Origin: Sacculina carcini
Taxonomy: Eukaryota; Arthropoda; Thecostraca; Sacculinidae
Direction: 5' to 3'
DNA: 64,000 bases
Assembly: GCA_916048095.2 (NCBI GenBank)
Contig: OU696575.1
Coordinates: forward strand, 6,772,001-6,836,000
Below the pieces are notes generated by a model. It had not been told where the DNA came from, searched no databases, and saw nothing but the letters and a program-made list of their open reading frames with translations. How positions within the stretch are numbered: position 1 is the first letter of the stretch; each line of letters begins with the position of its first letter. The position numbers and the translations under genes are program-made. Positions 1 to 9,281 of the stretch are shown one piece after another.

Positions 1-695
1 CAGTGATCCCAATGCAGCAGCTCAACTGTTCCTGTCGCAGCCATGCACGGGACCAGATCCTGTGCTGAAGATGCGCGGGACACAACCGGCCAGTAGTGCA
101 ACGACAACACGGCCGCAAATCATCAGATCATCAGAAGTGTCATCACAATCTGAACGACCACAGGATCAACAACAAACACAACCTTCACAACAACGAAACA
201 GGCAAACACATAAACGACAGTTATCACCACCAACTGAATCCACACAACCACCATCCATTTTGCGGACTCGTGTAGGACGAACTGTGCGAGCTCCCAAACG
301 GTATCGAGTCTCCTTTTTAGTCAACTCTGACGGGCGGGTAGTGTAGCGACCCGCTGTCACCGGGAAGCCAACCCGAAGGGCTATAATTATTTTGTATATG
401 TACCGCTAGGTGGCGCACAGACTATGCGAGGTATGATGTGGAACAATGTTTTCTTTGTCAATGTTGAATGTCTATGTAAATAATAAGTATGGCTTTGTTA
501 AATGTTTATATACAGCACATTTGTACATTGTAAATAAGATTGTGATATAAAAATACATTTTATATAGGAATGCGAAAAAGCCCCGGATGTTCTGTGAGCT
601 GTTTGAACAGTGACTGGGCAACGGTCGTGGAGTGCGTATCGAGTTGTGTGTGTGTGTGTGTGCGAATACCGTTGTGCGTTGTGCAGTGAATACAG
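1..695 (+). mobile_element. 3' end of a Gypsy-type LTR retrotransposon (fossil)
   Basis: The frame ending at 346 is rich in Gln, Ser and Pro and closes with a basic tail (VGRTVRAPKRYRVSFL), the usual C-terminus of Gypsy pol polyproteins beyond the integrase. It is followed at once by a purine-rich run (GACGGGCGGGTAG) that can serve as polypurine tract and by a TGTAGCGACC start expected of a 3' LTR. Only this end of the element is in the window, so integrity and age cannot be judged. The family call rests on the tail motif and on the PPT/LTR order. Confidence 0.6.
342..695 (+). repeat. Probable 3' LTR of the Gypsy fossil
   Basis: It starts TGTAGCGACC directly after a purine tract. It contains a TATAAAAATACATTTTATA stretch near 546 and a short GT run near 643. 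The right end is uncertain; AATACA near 694 is the best candidate. No second LTR copy is in the window to fix the boundary. Confidence 0.4.
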
Positions 696-1169
696 TGATA
701 CGTGTTAAAGTGGAAGTGTTGTGATATCCCTCTCCTTTCGTTGGGTAATAGGTGGACGTTTACGCTGGTAGCTCCGGTATTGCCAGTATTGCATTCCGTG
801 GATTGCCCTGCTTCAATAAAGGAAATTGCCGGGTCGCGTGTCGGTGAACACAGGCCACATTTGGCCCAAATTGAATTGGACTCAAATCCAAATTCTACAC
901 GCTTAATTAGAGCGTGCCGTTCTATTTTTCGACTAGGTGATCAGAATTTGTGAAGATACGGCGTATTTCAGGGATGAAACAACAGCCTGGTAACGCATAA
1001 ATGTTTTTTAGCAAATACAGAGTGATTACTGATAATTAATCACAAATTGACAAATAAAAATCAATCAGTCATGGCTATTGCCAAAAGAATATATATAAGA
1101 ATATAAAAGATATATCATCAAAGTAATGAGAGGTGCCCTTGTATAACATGTTGCACTTATATGTGATTT
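696..1169. other. No recognised feature
   Basis: A plus-strand open frame at 702-953 (83 codons) matches nothing I recognise and could be chance. The rest is AT-rich. Confidence 0.5.
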
Positions 1170-1340
1170 CAGAGCCGTAGCAACCGCCCCCCGTACCCCC
1201 CGGCCGGGGGGGCCGAATGTTGAGGGGCCCCTTTGCTTCACGTATTATGTGATTATGTCTAATAAATGCATTCAATATTCACAATGGGGGCCCCAAGTGA
1301 TGCCTTCGGGGGGGGCCCATAATTCCTCGCAACGGCTCTG
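1170..1340. mobile_element. hAT-type MITE, 171 bp, with 8-bp target duplication
   Basis: The ends are inverted (CAGAGCCGTAGCAACCG at the left, CGCAACGGCTCTG at the right) and are flanked on both sides by TGTGATTT (1162-1169 and 1341-1348). An 8-bp duplication with CAG...CTG ends is the signature of hAT transposition. The interior is GC-rich with G and C runs and is too short to encode anything, so the element must have been moved by a transposase from elsewhere. Confidence 0.85.
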
Positions 1341-1384
1341 TGTGATTTAATGATGTAAGTATGTGATTAACAATAACAACATAC

Positions 1385-1712
1385 ATGTTGCTATTGTATA
1401 TCACATACTATATTATTAAAACACATAAAAGTCATTGAACATCAGTCTAACATCAGTCTAACATGATCAAACACACAGAACACTGACTGGTCGTAATTTA
1501 ATACACGCATATGGGAAATAACTGTTTGTTCCCGCACATACGTCATCATTCCAAATCGAGACTTTACGGCTCTCTTCATTTGCCTCCAATCAGCAAGTGG
1601 TCTCTTTTGTTCAATCATTGCTGTACTTTCTATATTCAACGCATATTCACTGTTATGATCAAGTACTTGTTGCTGATAGACACGCATTTTCTTTGTACAT
1701 ACATGCACGCGC
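1385..1712 (-). repeat. Left arm of a long inverted repeat pair
   Basis: The reverse complement matches 6562-6873 over about 320 bp with scattered substitutions, including the shared stretch from GCAACATG through ATTGAACAAAAGAGACC. On the minus strand a 110-codon frame (1442-1774) runs through it, and the right arm keeps much of the same reading (ALNIESTAMIEQKRPLADWR here, AVNIESTAMIEQKRPLADWR there). The protein is not one I recognise; its start has several Cys and His residues (CEYCFVPHCSEVLC). The arms enclose the hAT and piggyBac remains. Confidence 0.7.
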
Positions 1713-1979
1713 CGAGCAAGACACAGCACCTCTGAACAATGAGGAACGAAGCAATACTCACAAAATCTACCCACACCGCGAATTAGACTGACCTCTGCTA
1801 GCAGCCAGATATCAGGTTATGCACGACCTGTTTTCAGTAGTCCTTACCGCGATACACACAAGATTAACTTGAAGATCGTCGACCAGACGAGTCTTGCAGT
1901 AGAAAGTCTGATGGCAGTGGTCTTCGGTCCTGCGATATCTGTGATTATGATATTGTCATCCTCACGGGATGCCAATAGA
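1713..1979. other. No recognised feature
   Basis: Mixed-composition DNA between the inverted arm and the hAT element. I see no motif in it. Confidence 0.5.
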
Positions 1980-3186
1980 CAGGGCTTATATACGAAGCAG
2001 GCTGTGGGCAAAGTCAGTTGAGATTGCACGGCAGATTAGTGCGGTGAGATTTGAGTGTGTACTGAGCTATACTGTGAAAGAGAGTGTCTGGTACGTTATG
2101 ACTGGACGAAAACCTGATCCAGTTTTGGTAAATTATGAGAGAAAGCATACAGGGTAGAAAAGGTTGTCGTGCTGTATGTCGACGATGTGGTCTCAATGTG
2201 GAAGGGCGGGTTGTTCGAAACAAAAATCACTGGGAAAGTCGTAGGAAGGAAAACATCAACTATCAGCTTGGATCAGGTGTTTGAATGGTCCGAAAATATG
2301 GACAAAAATAGGAGAAAATATTTGAGAAACGGCTAAGCCAAGCGATTGGTGATGAACACTGTATTGCTTACACTCTGTATCCGCGCTATATGGGGATAAA
2401 AGTGAATGAACAGGTTGATAGAGTCACTGATGTTGTCGAGGAATAATATCCTCAATTGCTTTCCATGATTACGAAACTCAGATGCAAAGCAGCAGTATTC
2501 AATTAAGACTACCTGTTCAAAAGTAATTACGTCAACAGAGTGTGCCCAAAAAAGTGGTGAAGTAAATTCGCCAACAAAATGACCAAGGTGAAGGCATTTA
2601 TGATGGCAGCTGCATCATCGGCTGGTGTTGAACGCATATTCTCCAATTTTCCATTAGTCGACACTAAACTTCGCAATCGTCTCGGCACAGAAAAGGCCGA
2701 AACGAGTGTATTATATTAGATATTAACATACATTATGCTATGTATTAAATATTTTGTGTGTATTTTCGTGATTTATTATATTTATATTTGAACAACTAAA
2801 CTTGAGGAAATGACTATAATAGACGTAATAAATCACTTGATAATTTTACTTGCTGCTACATACACCAGCTAGCTGTAGAATAAAGTTGATAAGCACCGTC
2901 AATCGAATTTTCTGGTGAAATAGGTTTTTGGTTCATGATAATCGCTCAAAATAATGCTCTAAATGATCTAGCGTTTGTGAGAAATAAGAATATGCATGAA
3001 AATTAGGCCAGTCTGGCTTAAAAGTATTTTTCTTATAAAAAACAGAAACCAGTGTTTATAATACCACTGGTTTTTGGTTTTAAAAAATCAGTGATTTTTT
3101 GGTTCAAAAAACAGTGTTTTTTAAGCCCTGTGGTGTTTTTGGTTTTTAAAAACCAGTGGTTTTTCCCCAAAAAAATACAAGCCCTG
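1980..3186 (+). mobile_element. Internally deleted hAT transposon, copy 1
   Basis: It begins CAGGGCTTATATACG and ends with TACAAGCCCTG, giving short inverted ends of the CAGGGCTT type. The last 150 bp hold repeated, partly palindromic AACCAGTGGTTTTT motifs, like the subterminal transposase-binding repeats of hAT elements. A related copy lies on the other strand at 46055-47155. I could not find a matching 8-bp target duplication, so the exact ends are provisional. Confidence 0.65.
2095..2720 (+). pseudogene. hAT transposase remnant: BED finger joined to C-terminal dimerisation region
   Basis: Near 2098-2230 the translation keeps MTGRKPDP and a stretch matching the BED zinc finger that is clearer in the minus-strand copy (CRAVCRRCGLNV then H at 46915-46990). 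Near 2340-2420 it reads like the region before the hAT C-terminus (CIAYTLYPRYMGIK). At about 2600-2700 it has the hAT dimerisation signature SSAGVERIFSNF followed by RNRLGTEKAE. The whole RNase-H-like catalytic core between these parts is missing, and both copies change frame at the same place after the finger, so this protein could not cut DNA. Known hAT transposases are roughly 600 residues; this could encode about 200. It was moved, if at all, by another copy. A role as a DNA-binding repressor is conceivable but unsupported. Confidence 0.7.
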
Positions 3187-3615
3187 CGACGTAATATTCT
3201 CACACCGTAGATGTGCCTTCAGATGAGATTATGACGTTGAGAAGCAAAGGCTTGTCTGTCGGAACAATTGATGTGATCGCTAAAAACTTGCGCAGTACAT
3301 ATCTAAAAACTAGGAATATGTTAAAATCTGCAATAACTCAAGAGATGAATCGTTTTATAAACGAGCAGATGCAGGAAATTATTTCGAATTTATGCCCGGC
3401 TACCAGAAGCAGAGCTTCAAGAGAATATTCAGCCAACATTTGTTTCATATATATTTCTGCTCTGAGCTGTGCTCTAAAATTCCTCCTTTATCCTTCATCA
3501 TCCCACACATAGAAAGGCTTGAGGCAAAAACAAGAAATTTTGTTGGGAATGTTGTGGCAGCACATTGTATATTCTCTGAAAAAATTATCAATATTCATCA
3601 AATCTATTTTTAGTT
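3187..3615 (+). other. Unassigned open frame between transposons
   Basis: A plus-strand frame at 3213-3512 (99 codons) starts MPSDEIMTLRSKGLSVGT and looks protein-like for its first 65 residues (helical, charged), then becomes low in charge, suggesting a frame break near 3400; the frame at 3392-3613 may carry on the same old gene. I do not recognise the family. It may be a worn transposon gene or a host exon scrap. Confidence 0.3.
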
Positions 3616-3619
3616 ATGT

Positions 3620-5760
3620 GTATTTTCCCATGTGGGAACATTGAGCTATATATTACCAAAAAGTTACAGTTTTCACTCAGCTGTTGTTTCACCCTTGTTA
3701 TATATCTAACAATATTGTTCCAAATGGACAATGCAGACTTTGTTAGTTCAAATAGTTGTTCATTGAAATGTCATGAATACAAAAGCAATTATAAAACATC
3801 AAAGTTCAAAAATAAAAGTTGATCTTGTGTGATATATCTCCGTACACTCAGTGTTCATAACGTAGTGGAGTCGAGCCAAGCATTTGGAGCAGCGATACCT
3901 TGTATTACTCTTGCATACTACGCATCTACCCTGCTTGCAGCTTGATTTTTTATGGCCGATCTTGTCATAGCGGATACCAACAGGTGGGTTGACTGGGCTG
4001 TGCAATCCAGTGCCTTGACTGCTGCTTGACGATTTCAGTAAGCACATTGTCACTTCTCTCCTGAAATCAGGATGGGAAAGAGCATTCTGGACTGAATTGC
4101 TATGTAAGCGCCAAGCAGCAACAGCCGATAAATTGGGAGCGTTTGAAAACAGAGGCCAGTGCCATTTTTTCCCTCTGATTCCAGGTCGATACGCTGCCAG
4201 AAGGCGTATCATCAAATCAACGCCTCCCATGCCTTCGTTGTATTTTCTTATGATGCTTGGTTGCTTCACTTTAGTTCTTCCAACATCCTTTCACACGCCG
4301 AACAGATTCTTGCACAGGAAAATGTATTTCGTGATTGCTTGCAATGGTGACAATACAGTTATCATGTCATTTGCATACATACACTAGTCCGTGACTTCTG
4401 TGATCAAATCTACCTCTCGAAAGTTTTTCGATGTCCTTGTCAGATTTTAACAGTCGAGACGCCCCAGCAGTTCTTTTTTCACGAACAGTACCGGTGGTTT
4501 TCATATTATTTTCTGCCTGTGACTTCAGTAGGTCGTATGATGTGAAAAAGTTGTCCAAGTATGTTGCGTAGGCGAAGAACTGTTCATAATCACATCGACC
4601 ATACGATTGCCAACTGAGGTAGTGAGAGGCAGTTTTTGTTTTTTTTTCCTTGCCAGCGTAGATGTCCAGTCGATACGGACAGCCGTCATTGCCACACAGT
4701 GTCCACACTTTGTAGCCAACTCGTATTGGTTTTCTACGTATGAACATTTTTGCGGAGTGCCTTCCATAGTATGGCACCATGGACTCGTCGATGCTCGGTT
4801 TTTCGTGGAAAATGCCGTGCTTGATGAGATTTTGATTTAGCAGCGTGTAAAGCGGCCAAATCTTGGCAAGCTTGTCTCCTGTCTGCAGATTTCTGTTGTC
4901 AGCAAAGTGGACAAAACTTTTCAACGTTTGAAATTGCTGCCGGGACATTGCATCGGAGACAAATTTGACTCCCAGATCAAGTTGAGCAGACCAGTAGTGT
5001 CTCTCCTCTGGCACTTTGTGATATCCAGACAGAAACAATATGCCCAAAAATGCGTTGATATCATTAGTATGTACAATCAAACAGGCTGCATTTTCATCTC
5101 TCGTCGCGTACAAATTTGTCTGGCTCACAATCATGTCCACAATTTCACGGGAAAAAATGCGCTGCCGCATCTGAAATGATGATCGGACCGGAAAGACTGG
5201 AGTGAAATTCACAAAGCTTCGGTACTTGCTCAATATCGATAGTTGTTTTGAGTCCGGAGTTTTTGCTCTACCTTGGTCTTGAGTATGTTGTCACAGTCCT
5301 GCTGTCAATGTGGTTATCTTCCTCCACTTGCAGATGTCTGTCTGGCTCAGATGCTTCTTCATCGCTGACCACGCTGTTGTCAATATCCTCAATGTCACTT
5401 TCCACATCGCAATCTCCACTCTCTGGAGGTAAAAGTTAGACATTTCTAGGATTTGTCGTCTCTTCCAAAGTCTCTATCGCCTCAGAAAACGTCACTATAC
5501 TTCCTTTAGCAGCCATTATTCAAACTTTGATATAACACAATTCTAGGCGGGTCCAACACAATCAACACATAACTGACCAACACTGTGACGAAAACTGTGA
5601 ATGTATCGCGTCATGCAGTCAATATGATGCAATTTGATACATTAATTTGGTGAGCGAGCATATCGCGCACGTGACTTACATGATGGCAAACTTCTGTAAC
5701 GTTTCTGTCCGCAAAAAGCTAATGTTCGCATACGGGAACATTCAACTTTGTCTTCATCTC
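3620..5760 (-). mobile_element. piggyBac-type DNA transposon remnant
   Basis: The region is defined by the piggyBac transposase (minus strand) and by similar palindromic motifs outside the coding part at both sides: CCCATGTGGGAACATT near 3627 and CATACGGGAACATT near 5737. Such paired subterminal motifs suggest element ends close by. I could not find clean terminal repeats flanked by TTAA, so the boundaries are approximate. Confidence 0.55.
3799..5515 (-). pseudogene. piggyBac transposase (DDE_Tnp_1_7 type), degraded
   Basis: The largest open piece (5233-4367, 288 codons) and the second (4269-3799, 156 codons) cover most of a piggyBac transposase. The three catalytic aspartates are visible in their family contexts: PSIDESMVPYYGR (residue 149 of the first piece), YLDNFFTSYDLL (227), and GMGGVDLMIRLLAAYR in the second piece. 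The second piece ends with a cysteine-rich region (CVVCKSNTRYRCSKC), as in piggyBac C-terminal domains. Upstream of 5233 the acidic N-terminal region can be followed to an ATG at 5515 (MAAKGSIVTFSEAIE), interrupted by stop codons. I count about two stops near the N-terminus and two frame shifts, one between the two main pieces with a short insertion near 4370. The family cuts and pastes at TTAA. It is a dead but fairly recent copy. Confidence 0.85.
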
Positions 5761-5769
5761 ACAGAGTTA

Positions 5770-6410
5770 CTTTTATATATAATTTAAATTATTTTGTATC
5801 AGTACAAGTATTATACTCTTGTTAAAAATTAGATGTAACATCAAGAAAAATGGAATAATATTAGTAGTCGAATTGAACTCTTAAATGTATCAGCTACAGA
5901 AAATGAAAAATGTTAAAGTTTGAGGATTTATAACACATAAATTATTCATTGCATATTTATAATTTTGTTGTCTGCGAATTGCACGTTTTCTCTTCTCTCG
6001 AAATATATACTAATATTAAGAATTTATTGGGAAATAATACTGTTAAATGGTTGTCAAACATCGCACTGCAAATTTTCCAATATGGTAACATTGGGAGGAT
6101 AAAGGTTATAACCTCAGCGAACCATATGTCGCATGTGTTCCCTCAGTAATTGTGCACGTGTGCGCCAATGAAACTGCACCGATGTGCTCTATGTATTGCG
6201 CCATGTATCCTTGTATGACCGCGGTATCAAATGTCGAGTCAGACTTTACGATTGTCACCATGCGTATGTTGGCTCGTTCGTAGCGCCGAACCGCACTATG
6301 TGCGGATTTGTCGTTTGTCACAAATATATTGTATTTATATCATGATTAAAATATTTTTATAATACTATGATCATTTGAGCAGTATGCGCATATTCACATG
6401 ATGTTATCAC
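5770..6410. other. No recognised feature
   Basis: AT-rich DNA. Open frames at 5949-6149 and 6106-6321 look like chance openings. Confidence 0.5.
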
Positions 6411-6420
6411 AGCCATGTGT

Positions 6421-6535
6421 ACGTGTGTGTGTGTGTATGCGTGTGTGTGTGTGTGTGTTTGTAAGTATGTGTATGTACGTGTAAGTGATTGTGTATGTGT
6501 GTATGCTTGTAGGTGCGTTAAAGTCAATATTCAGT
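6421..6535. repeat. GT-rich microsatellite
   Basis: Imperfect (GT)n with TA and GC interruptions. Confidence 0.85.
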
Positions 6536-6561
6536 GTGTGAGTCAAGTATGCTTGAACCAA

Positions 6562-6873
6562 TGTATGCACAAAGGAAATGCGGGTCTATCAGCACCAAGT
6601 ACTTGCTCATAACAGTGAATATGCGGTGAATATAGAAAGTACAGCAATGATTGAACAAAAGAGACCACTTGCTGATTGGAGGCAAATGAAGAGAGCCGTA
6701 AAGTGTCGTATTGGAATGATAACGGATGTGTGGGAACAAACAGTTATTTCCCTTGTGCGTGTATAAAAATACGACTAGTCAGTGTTCTGTGTGTTTGATC
6801 ATGTTAGACTGATGTGCAATGACTTTTATGTGTTTTAATAATATAGTATGTGATATACAATAGCAACATGCAT
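6562..6873 (+). repeat. Right arm of the long inverted repeat pair
   Basis: Inverted match to 1385-1712. The outer limit is near GCAACATG at 6866-6873 and the inner limit near 6562. A 62-codon frame (6578-6766) overlaps the reading kept in the left arm. The two arms lie about 4.85 kb apart. Confidence 0.7.
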
Positions 6874-7077
6874 TTGTTACAGCGCACTGAAGGGCTTAGG
6901 CGCGATACGATTAAGAATAATCATTTGGCAAAAACGAAAAGCAACTATTCAATCCATGTGCAAATATAATTTCAAAAACAAATATGCAATATTAGGTAAT
7001 AAAGAAGGAGACAAATGACAAAAGGGACAAGACAAAAAGACAAGACACACAAGACAACACGACAGAAACATAATGAC
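6874..7077. other. AT-rich spacer with GACA-like tract
   Basis: 7015-7070 is an imperfect run of ACAAGACA-type words. Nothing else is seen. Confidence 0.5.
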
Positions 7078-7620
7078 TAGGGCTGTCAAAAAAGTAATCT
7101 GAAAATCAGGAAAAGTAATATTATTTTCGAGAAAAGGTAGCCTAAAATAGTAACCTAAACATTTGAACTAGGGGGCGTGATTCCCCCTAGTTCGTGGGCA
7201 TTTCCTAAAATGGAAGCACAATATCCTGCGTACCCTAAACATGTAACATAGCTAGTAGTAAAGATAATGAAGTGAAGAACAAGTGATACATTTTAACAGT
7301 CAAAATTTTGAAATTTCATGATTTTAAGAACTCATTTTCCACATTTTCAAAGTAAATGCTTATTCATACCTTTTTGTGCCATTTATCTGCAAAATTTACA
7401 AAATCACGTTATCAAGTGATATAATAACAAGAAAAATGTAAAAAATGACCTAACGAAAAAGAAAAAAACAAAAAAGCAACCTAACGATGAACAAGTAACT
7501 TTTGTAATCAAAAAACTTTTCAATATTTATCTCATTCAATTTTTTCATGCAGTTTCAGGTATCTTATGAAAGAGTGACCCTTTGGTGAGCAAGTAAGTTA
7601 ATTAACTTTTGACAACCCTA
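7078..7620. mobile_element. hAT-type MITE, 543 bp, complete, with 8-bp target duplication
   Basis: It starts TAGGGCTGTCAAAA and ends TTTTGACAACCCTA, an inverted terminal repeat, and is flanked by the exact duplication ATAATGAC (7070-7077 and 7621-7628). The subterminal regions are full of GTAACCTA/AAAAGTAACTTTT-like words. No coding potential is seen. Related copies or parts are at 16739, 23527, 35150-37828 and 63359. This copy is the shortest and is the best guide to the family's ends. Confidence 0.88.
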
Positions 7621-7628
7621 ATAATGAC

Positions 7629-8345
7629 AGTAAATCTCGATACAATACTTCGCCGCCGAACCGAACTATTATTCAATTATCGCATTCTTTCATTTCTTGT
7701 AGTTGCACAGAATGTGATGAGTGGAGATGTTTCTCTAAGAGCACCCTGAGCAGCTTCAAATCCAATAGAGTGCTAGTAAAATGGCGGAGCTAAATTTCAC
7801 ATATTGATAAATATATATTTATTAATAGCTGCGCTAATAATTTTATGTATTGTTATTCGTCATGGAAGTAAGAGTACATTGAAACGTGTGTGCGTGTGTG
7901 TGTTGTTGTAACTGTGGGGGTTGAAATATATTAGAATAATTTGGTAAATTATTCCTCCATACCGACAGCACTGAATCTTGTTCTCTCTACATTCTTTTTT
8001 TCTTGGTCACCAGTGTTAATGTATGATGTGATGTGTGTTAATGTGTAAGGTATTTCTTTTGCTGTTTTTATACTCGTTGTTCTCTTTTATTATCATGTGT
8101 GCTATTTTTGCTGGCCCATGAGTTTTCCCTCTATGAGCTAATACTCCCATATATTGTTAGAACCAGTTTTACTCTTTTACGCTCCTCTGCTCTACTTGGC
8201 GCTATCAAATACATGTTTGTTTGTTTTTGTGTGTTTGTTTATTTTAATTTTTGTGTGTGCATGATTGCTTTTCTACATTTATTCTGGTAGTTTTGTTCGA
8301 TTTCGTTTGAGTTGTGTATGGGCTCGCATGAGTTTTATATATTAA
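7629..8345. other. No recognised feature
   Basis: Short GT run near 7888. A 63-codon frame at 8099-8290 is hydrophobic but without recognised motifs. Confidence 0.45.
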
Positions 8346-9061
8346 CTAGCATTTAAGCCCGCCCGTTGTGCGGAACAATCATAAAATGAAATTCATATTT
8401 CTAAACATTTATATTCATAAAAAATTCAAATTTAAAAAGAAAAAATGTAAACTCATAAATATCTTACTCAATAGAAAAGTCTAAATGTGAAAATTTTTAT
8501 TTCTATTTTGAAATAATATTTTCCCTCAACCCGCCTCATATCTAAAACCCACCCATTGTGCGGAATAATTCAGAACACAAACACGTAACAAACATTGAAA
8601 ATTCTAGCATGTAAGCCCGCCCGTCGTGCGGACCAATTCATACTATTAAATTTGTATTCAATTCATAAGAAAAAATAAATATGTATTAATATAGAAAAGA
8701 GTAAACCCAAAAAAAACCTATTTAAACCTGCCCGTCGTGCTGAATAATTCAGAACTCTCACACAAAACAATGAAAAATGACTGAACTTTTTATCATAATG
8801 TTTTCAAAATATATTTATAACTTAACATCACCATCTGGCATTAAAACCCGCCCGTTGTGCAGAACAATTAATAAAGTAAAATAAATATTGAATAATAATA
8901 ATATTAATAAATACGAATAATAATATTAATAAAAAACGATTAGAAATTTTAAAAGTAAAAGTAAAGACCATAAGTCTTAACCAATAGAAAAATCAAAATA
9001 TGAATGTTTTTATTTTAGATGGGGCAAACTATTTTCCCTCGAACAGCCTCGTATTTAATTA
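8346..9061 (+). repeat. Array of CCCGCCCGTYGTGCGG-motif repeats, left part
   Basis: The motif CCCGCCCGTTGTGCGGAACA recurs, with few changes, at about 8359, 8549, 8615, 8728 and 8847. Each is followed by A-rich sequence and then a variable stretch containing CAATAGAAAAGTCAAAATATG and TTTTCCCTC. Spacing varies from about 66 to 190 bp, so the units are irregular. The array resumes after the Gypsy fossil at 13514. Confidence 0.75.
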
Positions 9062-9270
9062 TGTAGTGACGCAACGAGAGGCAACACGAACAACTAGATA
9101 TATTATACTCACAAACTCACACAAAATAACCGAACAAAACCTGATACAATAGTCACCACGCCCAAACCACAACCGCACTCTCACCTCCTCAATCATGAGA
9201 CCAACAGCCCCCCTGCGGCGCGAACGTAGTAACAAGAACAATAACAAGTATATAAACAATGAACACTACA
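9062..9270 (-). repeat. 3' LTR of the 9062-13513 Gypsy fossil
   Basis: 209 bp, with inverted tips TGTAGTG and CACTACA. It is the same length as its partner and about 97.6% identical by eye. Confidence 0.92.
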
Positions 9271-9281
9271 TATCCCCGGCC

